From CAZLMW01 sp964560875 (lineage in GTDB: Bacteria; Myxococcota_A; UBA9042), in NCBI GenBank assembly GCA_964560875.1, contig CAZLMW010000087.1:1-35048 (forward strand): a DNA stretch of 35,048 nt, read 5' to 3'. The notes below the pieces were generated by a model. That model saw only the letters and a list, made by a program, of their open reading frames with translations. It was not told the DNA's origin and made no database searches. This document shows, one piece after another, positions 6,770-13,805 of the stretch; position 1 is the stretch's first letter, and each line of letters starts with the position of its first letter. The position numbers and the translations under genes were made by a program.

Positions 6770-8431
6770 ATGAACGCAACCGACGTGAGCTTCGTCGACA
6801 CCGTCGCCGCTCACCCCATCGCGTGGGGCTTGTTCGTCATCTACCTGGTCGCGACGTCCGCGCTCGCGTGGATCGGCCACCGCAAGACGCAGGATATCGC
6901 CTCGTTCGCGGTGGGCAGCGGCGACATGAGCCCGTGGATCGTCGGCGTCACGCTGGCATCATCGGTCGCATCCGCGGCGACGTTCGTGCTCAACCCGGGC
7001 CTTGTCTACCTCTACGGTGCCGCCGCGCTGATGCACCTCGGCGTCGCGGCCGGGATCGGTGTGCTCATCGGGTTGTTTTCGCTCAGTTTTGGCTTCCGGC
7101 GCGTGGGTGCGTCTGCCGGCGCTCTCACCCTGCCGCACTGGATGGGCCAGCGTTTCGGTAGCCGCGGGATGGCGCTGTTCTTCGCGGCCGTCAACCTGCT
7201 TTCGATCACGTTTATGGTGCTGATCGTCGGCGGTCTCGCGATCGTGATGCAGGTCACGCTCGGCCTCGGCCACACCGCCGCGGTGCTCATCATCATCGGC
7301 TTTGTATTCAGCTACATCTTTATCGGCGGAACCTGGGCGCACGCGTACACGAACACGCTGCAGGGCCTGGTGATGGTCGTTGTCGCGGCGATCATCGTGG
7401 CGAGCGGCCTCGGCGAGCTGCTCGACGGGGGCTGGGAACGTCTCGCCGCGATCGATCCGGCCCTGATCGCCGTTCATCACCCACGTAGCCCGCTCTACGG
7501 TAGCCTGTTTTCGGTCTGGATCAGCGGCTTCGTCGTCGGCTTCGCGCTCGTTTGCCAGCCGCACATCCTGACCAAGGCGCTGTACGTCAAATCCGATCGC
7601 GCGGTGCTCAAGTACCTGCTGGTCAGCACCGGCGTCTCCGTGTTCTTCACCGCGCTGCTGCTAGTCGGCCTGTACGCACACCTGTCCGACATCCCGCGCG
7701 AGGCGTTCCTCGGCGCGAACGGTCTACCCGCTGCCGACAAAGTGGTGACCGTCTACATCCACCACGCGTTCGGTCCCGTGCTCCGCGCCATTATCGCTGT
7801 TGCCCTGATGGCAGCCGGCATGAGCACGCTCGACGGGATCCTCGTCGCGCTGTCCAGCATCGCGGCCAACGATCTCTTCCTCGGCCTCGCCGGCCCTCTG
7901 CTGCGCGATCGCACCGACGGGGAACGCGCAACGCTCGCTCACCGCGCCAGCCAGGTGATCCTGGTCGCCCTCGGTATCGGCACCGCTGCCATCGCGCTCG
8001 ATCCGCCGCCGTTGCTCAGCATCTTCGGCCAGGTCGGCGTGTTCGGCATCGCCGCGGCGAGCTGTGCGCCCATCGTCTTCGGCGTTTTCGGCCGCGGCGT
8101 TCCCCGTGGCGCTGCGTTTTCCGCTGCCGTGACTGGCTTGGCGGTCTACGTCGCCTTGTTCCTGTGGGGACGGCAAGCGACCGCGGCGGGCATCAACCTC
8201 GTCGAAGTGGTCAACGGCTGGGGTGCCTGGGGCGCGTTGTTCGACACGTCGATGCCGCAGCTGGGCTTGCTGAATCCGGCCGTTCCGGCGACCTGGGGCG
8301 TGATCTCCAGCTTCGTCGTCGGGCTTGTTGCGTGGGCGATCGCAGCGCGCGCCGGCGGCTCCGAGTCCGAGGACGCTTCCCAGGGAACTGACTCAGGGAG
8401 CGGGCGCCCAGCGGCGAATCTCGGCAGCTGA
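6770..8431 (+). CDS. Sodium:solute symporter (SSS) family transporter
   Basis: The 553-aa protein has about 13 hydrophobic segments and the pattern of the SSS family: a leading helix LFVIYLVATSALAW, then ASFAVGSGDMSPWIVGVTLASSVASAATFV. It later has IIGFVFSYIFIGGTWAHAYT and the conserved VALMAAGMSTLDGILVALSS. Such carriers import small organic solutes with Na+ at the cytoplasmic membrane. Acetate, short acids, proline and others are known substrates, and sequence alone does not choose. The start has GAGAGGAG 7 nt upstream. Two PhaR-type boxes and a good promoter precede it, so a substrate tied to PHA metabolism, such as acetate or 3-hydroxybutyrate, is plausible (inference). It is divergent from the octaheme operon and its 3' end overlaps the convergent lipoprotein gene by 39 bp. 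Confidence 0.9.
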   Translation: MNATDVSFVDTVAAHPIAWGLFVIYLVATSALAWIGHRKTQDIASFAVGSGDMSPWIVGVTLASSVASAATFVLNPGLVYLYGAAALMHLGVAAGIGVLIGLFSLSFGFRRVGASAGALTLPHWMGQRFGSRGMALFFAAVNLLSITFMVLIVGGLAIVMQVTLGLGHTAAVLIIIGFVFSYIFIGGTWAHAYTNTLQGLVMVVVAAIIVASGLGELLDGGWERLAAIDPALIAVHHPRSPLYGSLFSVWISGFVVGFALVCQPHILTKALYVKSDRAVLKYLLVSTGVSVFFTALLLVGLYAHLSDIPREAFLGANGLPAADKVVTVYIHHAFGPVLRAIIAVALMAAGMSTLDGILVALSSIAANDLFLGLAGPLLRDRTDGERATLAHRASQVILVALGIGTAAIALDPPPLLSIFGQVGVFGIAAASCAPIVFGVFGRGVPRGAAFSAAVTGLAVYVALFLWGRQATAAGINLVEVVNGWGAWGALFDTSMPQLGLLNPAVPATWGVISSFVVGLVAWAIAARAGGSESEDASQGTDSGSGRPAANLGS

Positions 8432-9406
8432 GCTGAACTCGGCGTTTTTGGTTCCGTCCACGGACCGAATCGTCGCGACCGTCCCGTAGCACTCCGCCAC
8501 GAAGAAGTGGCTCCGGACATCCGCATTGAGCAGCCCAACCGTGCGCAGCAGGTGCGTGTTGATGCGCAGGACCGGGAAGTTGCCAAACGGGGTCTTCACC
8601 GCGCCGCGGGCGTCCACGTTGGAGGCGTACGTCTCGGTGTACAGGGCAATCACCCCTTGCGCCTTGCCGCTCACGGTCGACTTCACGGTCCAGTTCGCGT
8701 CTGGGGTGAGCGGAAACTTCATGACCGGAATCGGCGGGTCGTAGGTGAGGCGCGTCGCGAACAATCCATCGTCCGGTGACACGACGCCGAGCAATTGCAG
8801 CTCGGCATCGGTCGCGCGAAAGACACCCAACAAGTCGCTGCTCGTGGTGAGCCGGGCGGCGTACGTTGCCTTGGGGAAGGTGGTCGAAAACCACCGGCCG
8901 CCGACCGACTCGGTCTTGATGGTTACGTCGGCGTCCCCGGCCAGCTTGCCGGCCAGGTCCCATACGCGGGTGCCGTCGGTTTGCTTGACGCCCTCGCTCT
9001 TGAACGTGGTGCCGAGCGCCACGCGGAAGGTCCCGGCCACACCGGGGGCGAATGCGACCTCATCGCGCTCGATCGCGTTGTTGTGGTCGGGCTTGCAGAC
9101 GAATGACGGCCCTGCGTCGACCTGGGAGCTCCCGCTGCCATCGTTGAAGGTCTTGCCGCCGTCGTTCGCACTCGCCTTGCCATCGGCCGCGGTGCCGTTG
9201 CCATAGTCAGGCTGTTGGCCGGCGTCGGTGGCGGCGTCCGATGTCGGCGCGCAGCTGCCGTCGTCGAGGCAAATTCCCGATTGGCACTCCGCGTGAACGC
9301 GACATGTCGATGCAGCGGTGGATTCGGTCGCGCAGCCACCGACAAGCAACGTCGACAGGGCCAGGGCTCCGAGGGCCCATCGCATTTTCTCGTACAGCCG
9401 GCTCAC
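8393..9406 (-). CDS. Lipoprotein, paralogue of the one at 15406-16257
   Basis: I chose GTG at 9406 because GGAGG lies 5 nt upstream. The 337-aa product then has a lipoprotein signal (LVGGC). About 90 residues follow with a Cys-rich piece (CRVHAECQSGICLDDGSC) and a Gly/Ser/Asp-rich linker. The remaining 240 residues align by eye with the lipoprotein at 15406. Shared landmarks are F-x-C-x-PD, a GxxW/F-S/H-x-TFPxA block, DLLGVFR against DMLGLYR, PIPVMKFPL against PIAVVRFPL, and AECYGTVATI against FECFGEVARL. The function is unknown. A PhaR-type box sits between promoter and start, tying it to PHA regulation (inference). Location in the outer membrane is likely but not proven. Confidence 0.8.
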   Translation of the reverse strand: MSRLYEKMRWALGALALSTLLVGGCATESTAASTCRVHAECQSGICLDDGSCAPTSDAATDAGQQPDYGNGTAADGKASANDGGKTFNDGSGSSQVDAGPSFVCKPDHNNAIERDEVAFAPGVAGTFRVALGTTFKSEGVKQTDGTRVWDLAGKLAGDADVTIKTESVGGRWFSTTFPKATYAARLTTSSDLLGVFRATDAELQLLGVVSPDDGLFATRLTYDPPIPVMKFPLTPDANWTVKSTVSGKAQGVIALYTETYASNVDARGAVKTPFGNFPVLRINTHLLRTVGLLNADVRSHFFVAECYGTVATIRSVDGTKNAEFSSAAEIRRWAPAP

Positions 9407-9421
9407 ATCGGCCTCCGTGGT

Positions 9422-9436
9422 TTGTGCGACGCAACA
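9422..9436. promoter_or_regulatory. Putative PhaR box 3
   Basis: TTGTGCGACGCAACA differs from box 1 only in its three central bases. It lies 15 bp upstream of the GTG of the lipoprotein gene and downstream of its -10. Confidence 0.6.
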
Positions 9437-9455
9437 GTCGCGCCGATAGCGCCGC

Positions 9456-9485
9456 AATCTTCTGCCCGAAACCCTCGTGTGTCAA
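9456..9485 (-). promoter_or_regulatory. Promoter of the lipoprotein gene
   Basis: Read on the minus strand, a perfect -35 TTGACA (9480-9485) is followed after 18 bp by AAGATT (9456-9461). PhaR box 3 begins 19 bp after the -10, where a bound repressor would block initiation or elongation. Confidence 0.5.
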
Positions 9486-9533
9486 GCCGCGATACGCCTG
9501 TCGGTGCGTGCTTTAGATAGGTCGGATGTCGAT

Positions 9534-9550
9534 TTGCTGCGCCGCAACAA
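9534..9550. promoter_or_regulatory. Putative PhaR box 4
   Basis: TTGCTGCGCCGCAACAA is nearly a perfect palindrome. It lies 7 bp before the -35 of the phasin promoter. Phasin genes are the classical targets of PhaR. Confidence 0.65.
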
Positions 9551-9557
9551 AAACACC

Positions 9558-9586
9558 TTGACGACCCCTCCGCGCCACCCTAGGTT
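9558..9586 (+). promoter_or_regulatory. Promoter of the phasin gene
   Basis: TTGACG (9558-9563), a 17-bp spacer and TAGGTT (9581-9586). The unusual -10 resembles TAGCTT in the hydrolase-operon promoter and CAGATT at the first phaC. Confidence 0.5.
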
Positions 9587-9648
9587 GGGCTCATCACCAT
9601 CACCCACGGCGACGTCAAAACTCGCCAACGACCACGGAGGGTCGATCC

Positions 9649-10002
9649 ATGGCTGAAACCAAACACACCAAGTCCGCCACGGCGAACGCGAAGTCCACAA
9701 CCAGCAACGCGAAAGCCACCACTGCCAACGCGAGTTCCGGCGCCAGCAGCGCAAGCTCCCAGCCGCAGTTTCCCGAGGTCCCCGGGGCGAAGTTCTGGGC
9801 GGACGCGTTCTCTGCCCACCTCGACCGCTGCGACGCCGCTGCCAAGGGCTGGATGGACCTGCAGCGCTCCGCCATCGACCAGGCTCAGACCGCCGTCGAC
9901 GAGTACGCGCGCCTGTCCAAGCACGCGATGGATTACAACGCGACCGTCAGCCGCCAGTGGCACGACTACACGATGCGTTCGGCGCGCTCTGTCAACGTGT
10001 GA
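9649..10002 (+). CDS. Phasin-like PHA granule-associated protein
   Basis: The 117-aa protein has a low-complexity N-terminus (residues 1-38, rich in Ala, Ser, Thr, Asn and Lys). An amphipathic helical part follows, with FWADAFSAHLDRCDAAAKGW and AIDQAQTAVDEYARLSKHAM, typical of phasins that coat PHA granules in the cytoplasm. GGAGG stands 9 nt before the ATG. A promoter and PhaR box 4 precede it, and phaB, phaC and phaR lie next door, which supports the call more than the short sequence itself does. Phasins are diverse in sequence, so another PHA-associated helical protein is the only serious alternative. A long inverted repeat follows its stop. Confidence 0.75.
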   Translation: MAETKHTKSATANAKSTTSNAKATTANASSGASSASSQPQFPEVPGAKFWADAFSAHLDRCDAAAKGWMDLQRSAIDQAQTAVDEYARLSKHAMDYNATVSRQWHDYTMRSARSVNV

Positions 10003-10040
10003 GCCGAGTCGACCGAATCGATCGATCGATCGAAAAGAAA

Positions 10041-10174
10041 CGCCCCGTCCGAACCAGGGCGTGTCTCTGAATTGCGCACAATCCGCGTGAAGTTGCAGCG
10101 ACGCTGGTAGATCCTGAGGCGATCCACCTGTCCAGAAAACCGATTCAGGGCCACGCCCTATATCGGACGGGGCG
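10041..10174. ncRNA. 134-nt long hairpin, candidate structured RNA or bidirectional terminator
   Basis: The arms pair almost symmetrically. CGCCCCGTCCGA (10041-10052) pairs with TCGGACGGGGCG (10163-10174), then comes a 3x3 internal loop. AGGGCGTG (10056-10063) pairs with CACGCCCT (10152-10159), followed by a second 3x3 loop. CTGAAT (10067-10072) pairs with ATTCAG (10143-10148). That gives 26 base pairs. The 70-nt apical part holds another hairpin: GGTAGATC (10106-10113) with GATCCACC (10121-10128), one mismatch. It sits between the convergent phasin and phaB genes, so a shared terminator is possible, but it is far larger than usual and lacks a T tract. A small RNA in either orientation or a MITE-like element fits too. 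Confidence 0.5.
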
Positions 10175-10212
10175 CGTCTATTTGAGGTTGTTGTTTGAGG
10201 ACGGCGCCGGCT

Positions 10213-10953
10213 CTACATGCCGCCGTGGACGTCGACGGTGGTGCCGTTGAGGTAGTCGCACTCGAACGCGAACTTCACGGCCTTCCAGATATCGCGCGGC
10301 TCGCCGATGCGACCGACGAGGATGGACGCAGACGCCGCGTCGAGCGCCTTCTGGTTCATGCCCGCCGTCATCGGTGTCGAGATGAAGCCAGGCGCGACGG
10401 CGGCGACTCGGATGCCGTGCGGGGCAAACTCGCGGGCCCAGGTGACCGTATTCGCAGCGAGTGCGGCCTTGGCTGCTGTGTAGTTGCTCTGCCCGCGGTT
10501 GCCGAAGCGGCTGATCGACGAGATGTTGACGATGACCCCTGGCCGCTGTTGCTGCTCGAGCATCGCCGCGACCGTTTCGCGCACCATCAGCGTTGCGCCG
10601 GTTAGATTCACGGCGATGACCGAGTCCCACATCGCGGTCGGCAGCTTGGAGACCTCCCCGGTGCGGCGCGACTTGCGGACCAGCAAGCCGTCTCGAATGA
10701 TGCCGGCGTTGTTGATCAGCGCGTTGACCCCGCCCATCTGCTCGCTCGCCCATGCGACGAACGCTTCGCAGTCCGCTTCGTCCGAGACATCGAGCCGTCG
10801 GGTGTGAACGCTGGCAGGGAGGTCGGCGAGGCCGGCTTCGTTGATGTCTCCAACCGCGACGGATGCGCCCGCTTCGGCCAATTGTGTCGCGAAATACGCG
10901 CCCATGCCGCCGCCGCCGCCGGTGACGATGCACTTGAGGTCATTGAGTTCCAT
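10213..10953 (-). CDS. phaB: Short-chain dehydrogenase, probable acetoacetyl-CoA reductase (PhaB-like)
   Basis: The 246-aa protein is a classical SDR. It has the nucleotide-binding TGGGGGMG near residue 11, NNAG for the fold, and catalytic Ser (NISSISRFG), Tyr and Lys (NYTAAK). The C-terminus ends in HGGM, like FabG/PhaB enzymes. The expected reaction is NADPH-dependent reduction of acetoacetyl-CoA to (R)-3-hydroxybutyryl-CoA, the monomer for PHA synthase, in the cytoplasm. FabG-type activity on ACP substrates cannot be excluded, but the position beside phaC, phaR and a phasin favours PhaB. The ATG at 10953 has GGAG 8 nt upstream. A 17-bp repeat array and the assembly gap separate it from the phaC upstream. 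Confidence 0.8.
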   Translation of the reverse strand: MELNDLKCIVTGGGGGMGAYFATQLAEAGASVAVGDINEAGLADLPASVHTRRLDVSDEADCEAFVAWASEQMGGVNALINNAGIIRDGLLVRKSRRTGEVSKLPTAMWDSVIAVNLTGATLMVRETVAAMLEQQQRPGVIVNISSISRFGNRGQSNYTAAKAALAANTVTWAREFAPHGIRVAAVAPGFISTPMTAGMNQKALDAASASILVGRIGEPRDIWKAVKFAFECDYLNGTTVDVHGGM

Positions 10954-10972
10954 TCTGTTATCTCCGAATTGC

Positions 10973-11077
10973 GGCTGTGTTCTGTTTGCGGCCGTGTTCT
11001 GTTTGCGGCTGTGTTCTGTTTGCGGCCGTGTTCTGTTTGCGGCTGTGTTCTGTTTGCGGCCGTGTTCTGTTTGCGGC
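10973..11077. repeat. 17-bp tandem array with 34-bp higher-order period, before phaB
   Basis: Six 17-bp units alternate strictly between GGCTGTGTTCTGTTTGC and GGCCGTGTTCTGTTTGC, starting at 10973, 10990, 11007, 11024, 11041 and 11058; the seventh runs into the gap. The array begins directly before the phaB ribosome-binding region. Period and first bases (GGCCGTG) are the same as in the array at 3092-3177. Confidence 0.9.
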
Positions 11078-11177
11078 NNNNNNNNNNNNNNNNNNNNNNN
11101 NNNNNNNNNNNNNNNNNNNNNNNNNNNNNNNNNNNNNNNNNNNNNNNNNNNNNNNNNNNNNNNNNNNNNNNNNNNNN
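11078..11177. other. Assembly gap (100 N) inside phaC-repeat region
   Basis: Exactly 100 N lie between the 17-bp array and the interrupted phaC. About 160 codons of PhaC are missing compared with the complete PhaC at 18363, so the real gap should exceed about 480 bp if the gene is intact. Confidence 0.9.
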
Positions 11178-11776
11178 GCGGCGATGTTTCCGCACGAGGC
11201 GACGGCGTCGGCGTCGAACCACCGCGCGTCGACAAGATCACCGAGCACGCCCGCATGCGAGAAATCGATCGGCCCCGCCAGGTTCACGAAGCGGTGGAGA
11301 CGATCGGCGAAACGGGTGACCGCGATCGAGGCGACGGTCGCCCCCATGCAGTAGCCGAGCACGGACAGCTTCGACGCCGATGTCCGACGCAGCACAGCGC
11401 GAGCCATGCGCGCGCACCGGTCGATCACCTGCTCCCAGGTCAGGTGCCTGTCTTCTTCGTTCGCCACGCCCCAATCGAGGCACCAGACGTCATAGCCGGC
11501 GTCGACCAAGGCCTGCACGACGCTTGACCCGTCACACAGGTCCAGCACGTACCAGCGGTTGATCAGCGAAGGAACCAGGAGAACGGGCGGGTGTTCGTTG
11601 TTTGGCGCTGCCGGCGACATGAAGCGGTACAGCGATGCCGAACCGTCGCGCATGACGGTGGCGCGTGGCGTAGGCGCGATGCCTTCAACCGCCTGCGCGT
11701 ACGCGCGTTGTCGACTGGGGTACAGCGCCGCGAACCCTTGCATCGGTGTTGTTGGTGCGGTGAACGAGCTCCACAT
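11178..11776 (-). CDS. phaC: PHA synthase PhaC, class III-like, 3' part lost in the gap
   Basis: The start at 11776 was chosen for GGGAGG 6 nt upstream. The first 199 residues are present. They include PPVLLVPSLINRWYVLDL, YDVWCLDWG and the lipase-like box GYCMG with nucleophile Cys143, the same position as in the second PhaC. The enzyme polymerises (R)-3-hydroxyacyl-CoA into PHA on the granule surface. The catalytic Asp and His would lie in the unsequenced part, so activity cannot be judged. A promoter with PhaR box 5 over its start site precedes it, and phaB follows on the same strand. It is a diverged paralogue of the PhaC at 18363. Confidence 0.85.
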
Positions 11777-11797
11777 ATCTGCCTCCCGAGCAGGAAT

Positions 11798-11812
11798 TGT
11801 TGCAGTGCAACA
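11798..11812. promoter_or_regulatory. Putative PhaR box 5
   Basis: TGTTGCAGTGCAACA is a perfect palindrome apart from its central base, the best copy of the motif. It lies 7 bp downstream of the -10 of the phaC promoter, covering the expected start of transcription. Confidence 0.7.
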
Positions 11813-11819
11813 TGGCGCG

Positions 11820-11848
11820 AATCTGGCGTCGCCTGTGGGCGTTGTCAA
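11820..11848 (-). promoter_or_regulatory. Promoter of the first phaC
   Basis: On the minus strand TTGACA (11843-11848), a 17-bp spacer and CAGATT (11820-11825), followed by PhaR box 5 and the phaC ribosome-binding site. Confidence 0.55.
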
Positions 11849-11889
11849 GGAGGAGTGCGGCGCTGTCCGACGGCAACAGGGGCAGCCGA

Positions 11890-12672
11890 CTACTTCTTGT
11901 CGCCGCCGCTGCCCGACATCGCTGCGCGGAGCTCGTCGATTTGTTGTTTGAGCGCGTCGAGTTCAGCGCGTTGGTTGTCCGACGACGGCTGTTGCGCGCC
12001 GGGTTGTCCCTGCATTGAGGGCGTCTGCATTGAGGACGTCTGCATCGAGGGCGTCTGCATCGAGGGCGTCTGCATCGGGGGCGTCGGCATTGGCGGCGTT
12101 TGCGCCGATGGGCCGGCCGGCGGCTCCGGATGAGGGTACTGCGGCATATCGGTCGGCGGATACGGCGACTGGCCCGGATAGGGTGGTTGCTGCTGCCACG
12201 GCGCCTGGTGCTGCCAACCCGGCGCCGGCTGCTGGCCGCCCCAGGCGCCGTTCTGCTGCTGCCAATCACGCATCATCGGGTTGGCGCGCATCATCGGGTT
12301 GGCGCGCATCATCTGGTTCCACGCGCCGCCGACCATCGCCATCGGGTTGCTGAAGGCGCGCGCGTTCGACCGTGCGTGGCCGTACATCGTCAGCGCCCAT
12401 GACAGGTAGCGGCCCAGGAATTCGGCCAGCGCGTCGTCGCCCATGCGGATCATCTGCACAAGCAGGGGAACGGGCAGCATCCGCGCAGCCCCGCGGCTCT
12501 CGATGACGATTTGAGCGAGCGTCGCCTGGGTCAGGTCGGCGTTGGTCTTGGCGTCGACCACGTGCACGTCAGCGCCGCCCCGGATCTTGTGATGAAGCTC
12601 GTCGAGCGTGATGTAGCGGCTCTCCTGCGTGTCGTAGAGGCGTCTGTTGCTGTATTTCTTGATGGTAATCAT
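11890..12672 (-). CDS. phaR: PHA synthesis repressor PhaR with a long low-complexity tail
   Basis: The protein of 260 aa begins at MITIKKYSNRRLYDTQESRY, the signature start of PhaR. The PHB/PHA accumulation DNA-binding domain (about 1-60) and the PHB_acc domain (about 65-105, MLPVPLLVQMIRMG) follow. Beyond residue 120 come MMRANP repeats, a Gln/Pro/Tyr-rich stretch and five copies of an MQTPS-type repeat encoded by 15-bp units around 12015-12080. The C-terminal end is probably coiled coil (RAELDALKQQIDELRAAM). Known PhaR proteins bind DNA when PHA is absent and leave it to bind nascent granules. The start at 12672 has GGAAGG just upstream; earlier ATGs at 12684 and 12714 are possible. Two PhaR-type boxes upstream suggest autoregulation. 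Confidence 0.92.
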   Translation of the reverse strand: MITIKKYSNRRLYDTQESRYITLDELHHKIRGGADVHVVDAKTNADLTQATLAQIVIESRGAARMLPVPLLVQMIRMGDDALAEFLGRYLSWALTMYGHARSNARAFSNPMAMVGGAWNQMMRANPMMRANPMMRDWQQQNGAWGGQQPAPGWQHQAPWQQQPPYPGQSPYPPTDMPQYPHPEPPAGPSAQTPPMPTPPMQTPSMQTPSMQTSSMQTPSMQGQPGAQQPSSDNQRAELDALKQQIDELRAAMSGSGGDKK

Positions 12673-12721
12673 CGCGCCTTCCATGCCGCAGTTGGCTGTG
12701 TGGTCGTGCAGCATATATCGA

Positions 12722-12735
12722 TGTGCGCCGCAACG
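12722..12735. promoter_or_regulatory. Putative PhaR box 6
   Basis: TGTGCGCCGCAACG, 50 bp upstream of the phaR start and between the divergent phaR and hydrolase genes; fits autoregulation of phaR. Confidence 0.5.
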
Positions 12736-12767
12736 AAACCCCGCCGTTATTGCCCATCACGACAGCG

Positions 12768-12784
12768 TTGTTGCGCTGCGACAA
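12768..12784. promoter_or_regulatory. Putative PhaR box 7
   Basis: TTGTTGCGCTGCGACAA is a near-perfect palindrome 4 bp before the -35 of the hydrolase-to-phaC operon, the same arrangement as at the phasin promoter. Confidence 0.6.
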
Positions 12785-12788
12785 AGCG

Positions 12789-12817
12789 TTGACAAAGCGC
12801 GGCCGTGTCACTAGCTT
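12789..12817 (+). promoter_or_regulatory. Promoter of the hydrolase-to-phaC operon
   Basis: TTGACA (12789-12794), a 17-bp spacer and TAGCTT (12812-12817), 40 bp before the ATG at 12858. It probably drives six genes to 19451. Confidence 0.55.
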
Positions 12818-12857
12818 CCGCGCCCGTTACCGCAACTTCGACCAATACGAGCGCTGC

Positions 12858-13805
12858 ATGTCGAGCCCCATCGCATCACCGACACGGACCGTCGCGCTAG
12901 CCGCGGCGATGCTTGTTCTCGGTGTTGTCATCGCTGTCGCGTGCACGGGTTGCTTGTCGTGGCACGCTGGACCGATGCCGGGCGAGCCCAAGAACGCCCG
13001 CTTCGTCACGGTCGAGAACACGCGGGTCCGCTACATCGATCGCGGCACAGGGCCCGTCGTCGTGATGCTGCACGGCTTCGCATCGTCGCTTGATACATGG
13101 CGGCCGTTGCTGCCGGCGTTGCAGGGCCGTCACCGCGTTATCGCGCTCGATCTGAAGGGGTTCGGCTGGACGGATCGCCCCGCCGGGGACTACAGCCCGC
13201 AGGCGCAGGCGAAACTGGTCCTGGCCGTGCTCGCCAAACGCGGCGTGGACAGGTTTGCGCTCGTCGGCCACTCGTGGGGCAGCTCGGTCGCGCTCGCCGT
13301 CGCCCTGGCCGCACGGGAACGCGTCACCAAGATCGCGCTGTACGACGCGTGGGCGCTCGATGAGCAGATCCCGTCGTTCTTCCGGTGGGCGCGCCAACCA
13401 GCGATCGGTGAGGCGCTCTTCGCGCTTTTTTATGACCAGCGCGCGACCGACCGGATGGTGCTGGCGTTTCACGACGCGAGCCGACTCGATCAACCCCTCG
13501 CCGAGGCCGTGGATCGCGCCCTGCAACGGCCGGGTACCAAACGCGCCGCGCTCGCCGCCGTTCGCGGGCACACCTTCGCGACCATGCAGTCCCGTTATCG
13601 CTTGCTGGAGATGCCGGTGCTGCTCCTGTGGGGGGCCGATGACCGCGTCGCGATGCCCCACCATGGTCGTCGGCTCCAGCGGATGCTGCCCCATGCCCAG
13701 CTGCGGACCTACGCGCAGTGCGGGCACTTCCCGATGATCGAGGCCAAAGATGCGTCGACCGCCGACCTGGTGGCGTTCCTGGCCGAGGGCGGCGTCGCGC
13801 GATGA
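12858..13805 (+). CDS. Lipoprotein alpha/beta hydrolase
   Basis: The start at 12858 gives a 315-aa protein with a lipoprotein signal (ACTGC, Cys32). The fold shows the oxyanion segment MLHGFASSLDTWRPLL (about 70-85), the nucleophile elbow VGHSWGSS (Ser139), an acid near Asp261 (WGADDRV) and His290 (CGHFPMIE), a complete triad. It should hydrolyse an ester or similar bond outside the cytoplasm, in the periplasm or at the surface. The substrate is unknown. Being first in an operon that ends in PHA synthase, it could act on hydroxyacid esters or oligomers (inference); it lacks an obvious PHA-depolymerase substrate-binding domain. Its stop overlaps the next gene by 4 bp. Confidence 0.85.
   Translation: MSSPIASPTRTVALAAAMLVLGVVIAVACTGCLSWHAGPMPGEPKNARFVTVENTRVRYIDRGTGPVVVMLHGFASSLDTWRPLLPALQGRHRVIALDLKGFGWTDRPAGDYSPQAQAKLVLAVLAKRGVDRFALVGHSWGSSVALAVALAARERVTKIALYDAWALDEQIPSFFRWARQPAIGEALFALFYDQRATDRMVLAFHDASRLDQPLAEAVDRALQRPGTKRAALAAVRGHTFATMQSRYRLLEMPVLLLWGADDRVAMPHHGRRLQRMLPHAQLRTYAQCGHFPMIEAKDASTADLVAFLAEGGVAR

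Noticed and set aside
10015..10033. GATCGATCGATCGA stretch as an origin or Dam-site cluster
   Set aside because: A short simple repeat without DnaA boxes or an AT-rich element nearby.
10073..10100. Further PhaR box in the loop of the 134-nt hairpin
   Set aside because: TTGCGCACAA and GTTGCAGCGAC lack the TGC-N3-GCA core with both flanks.
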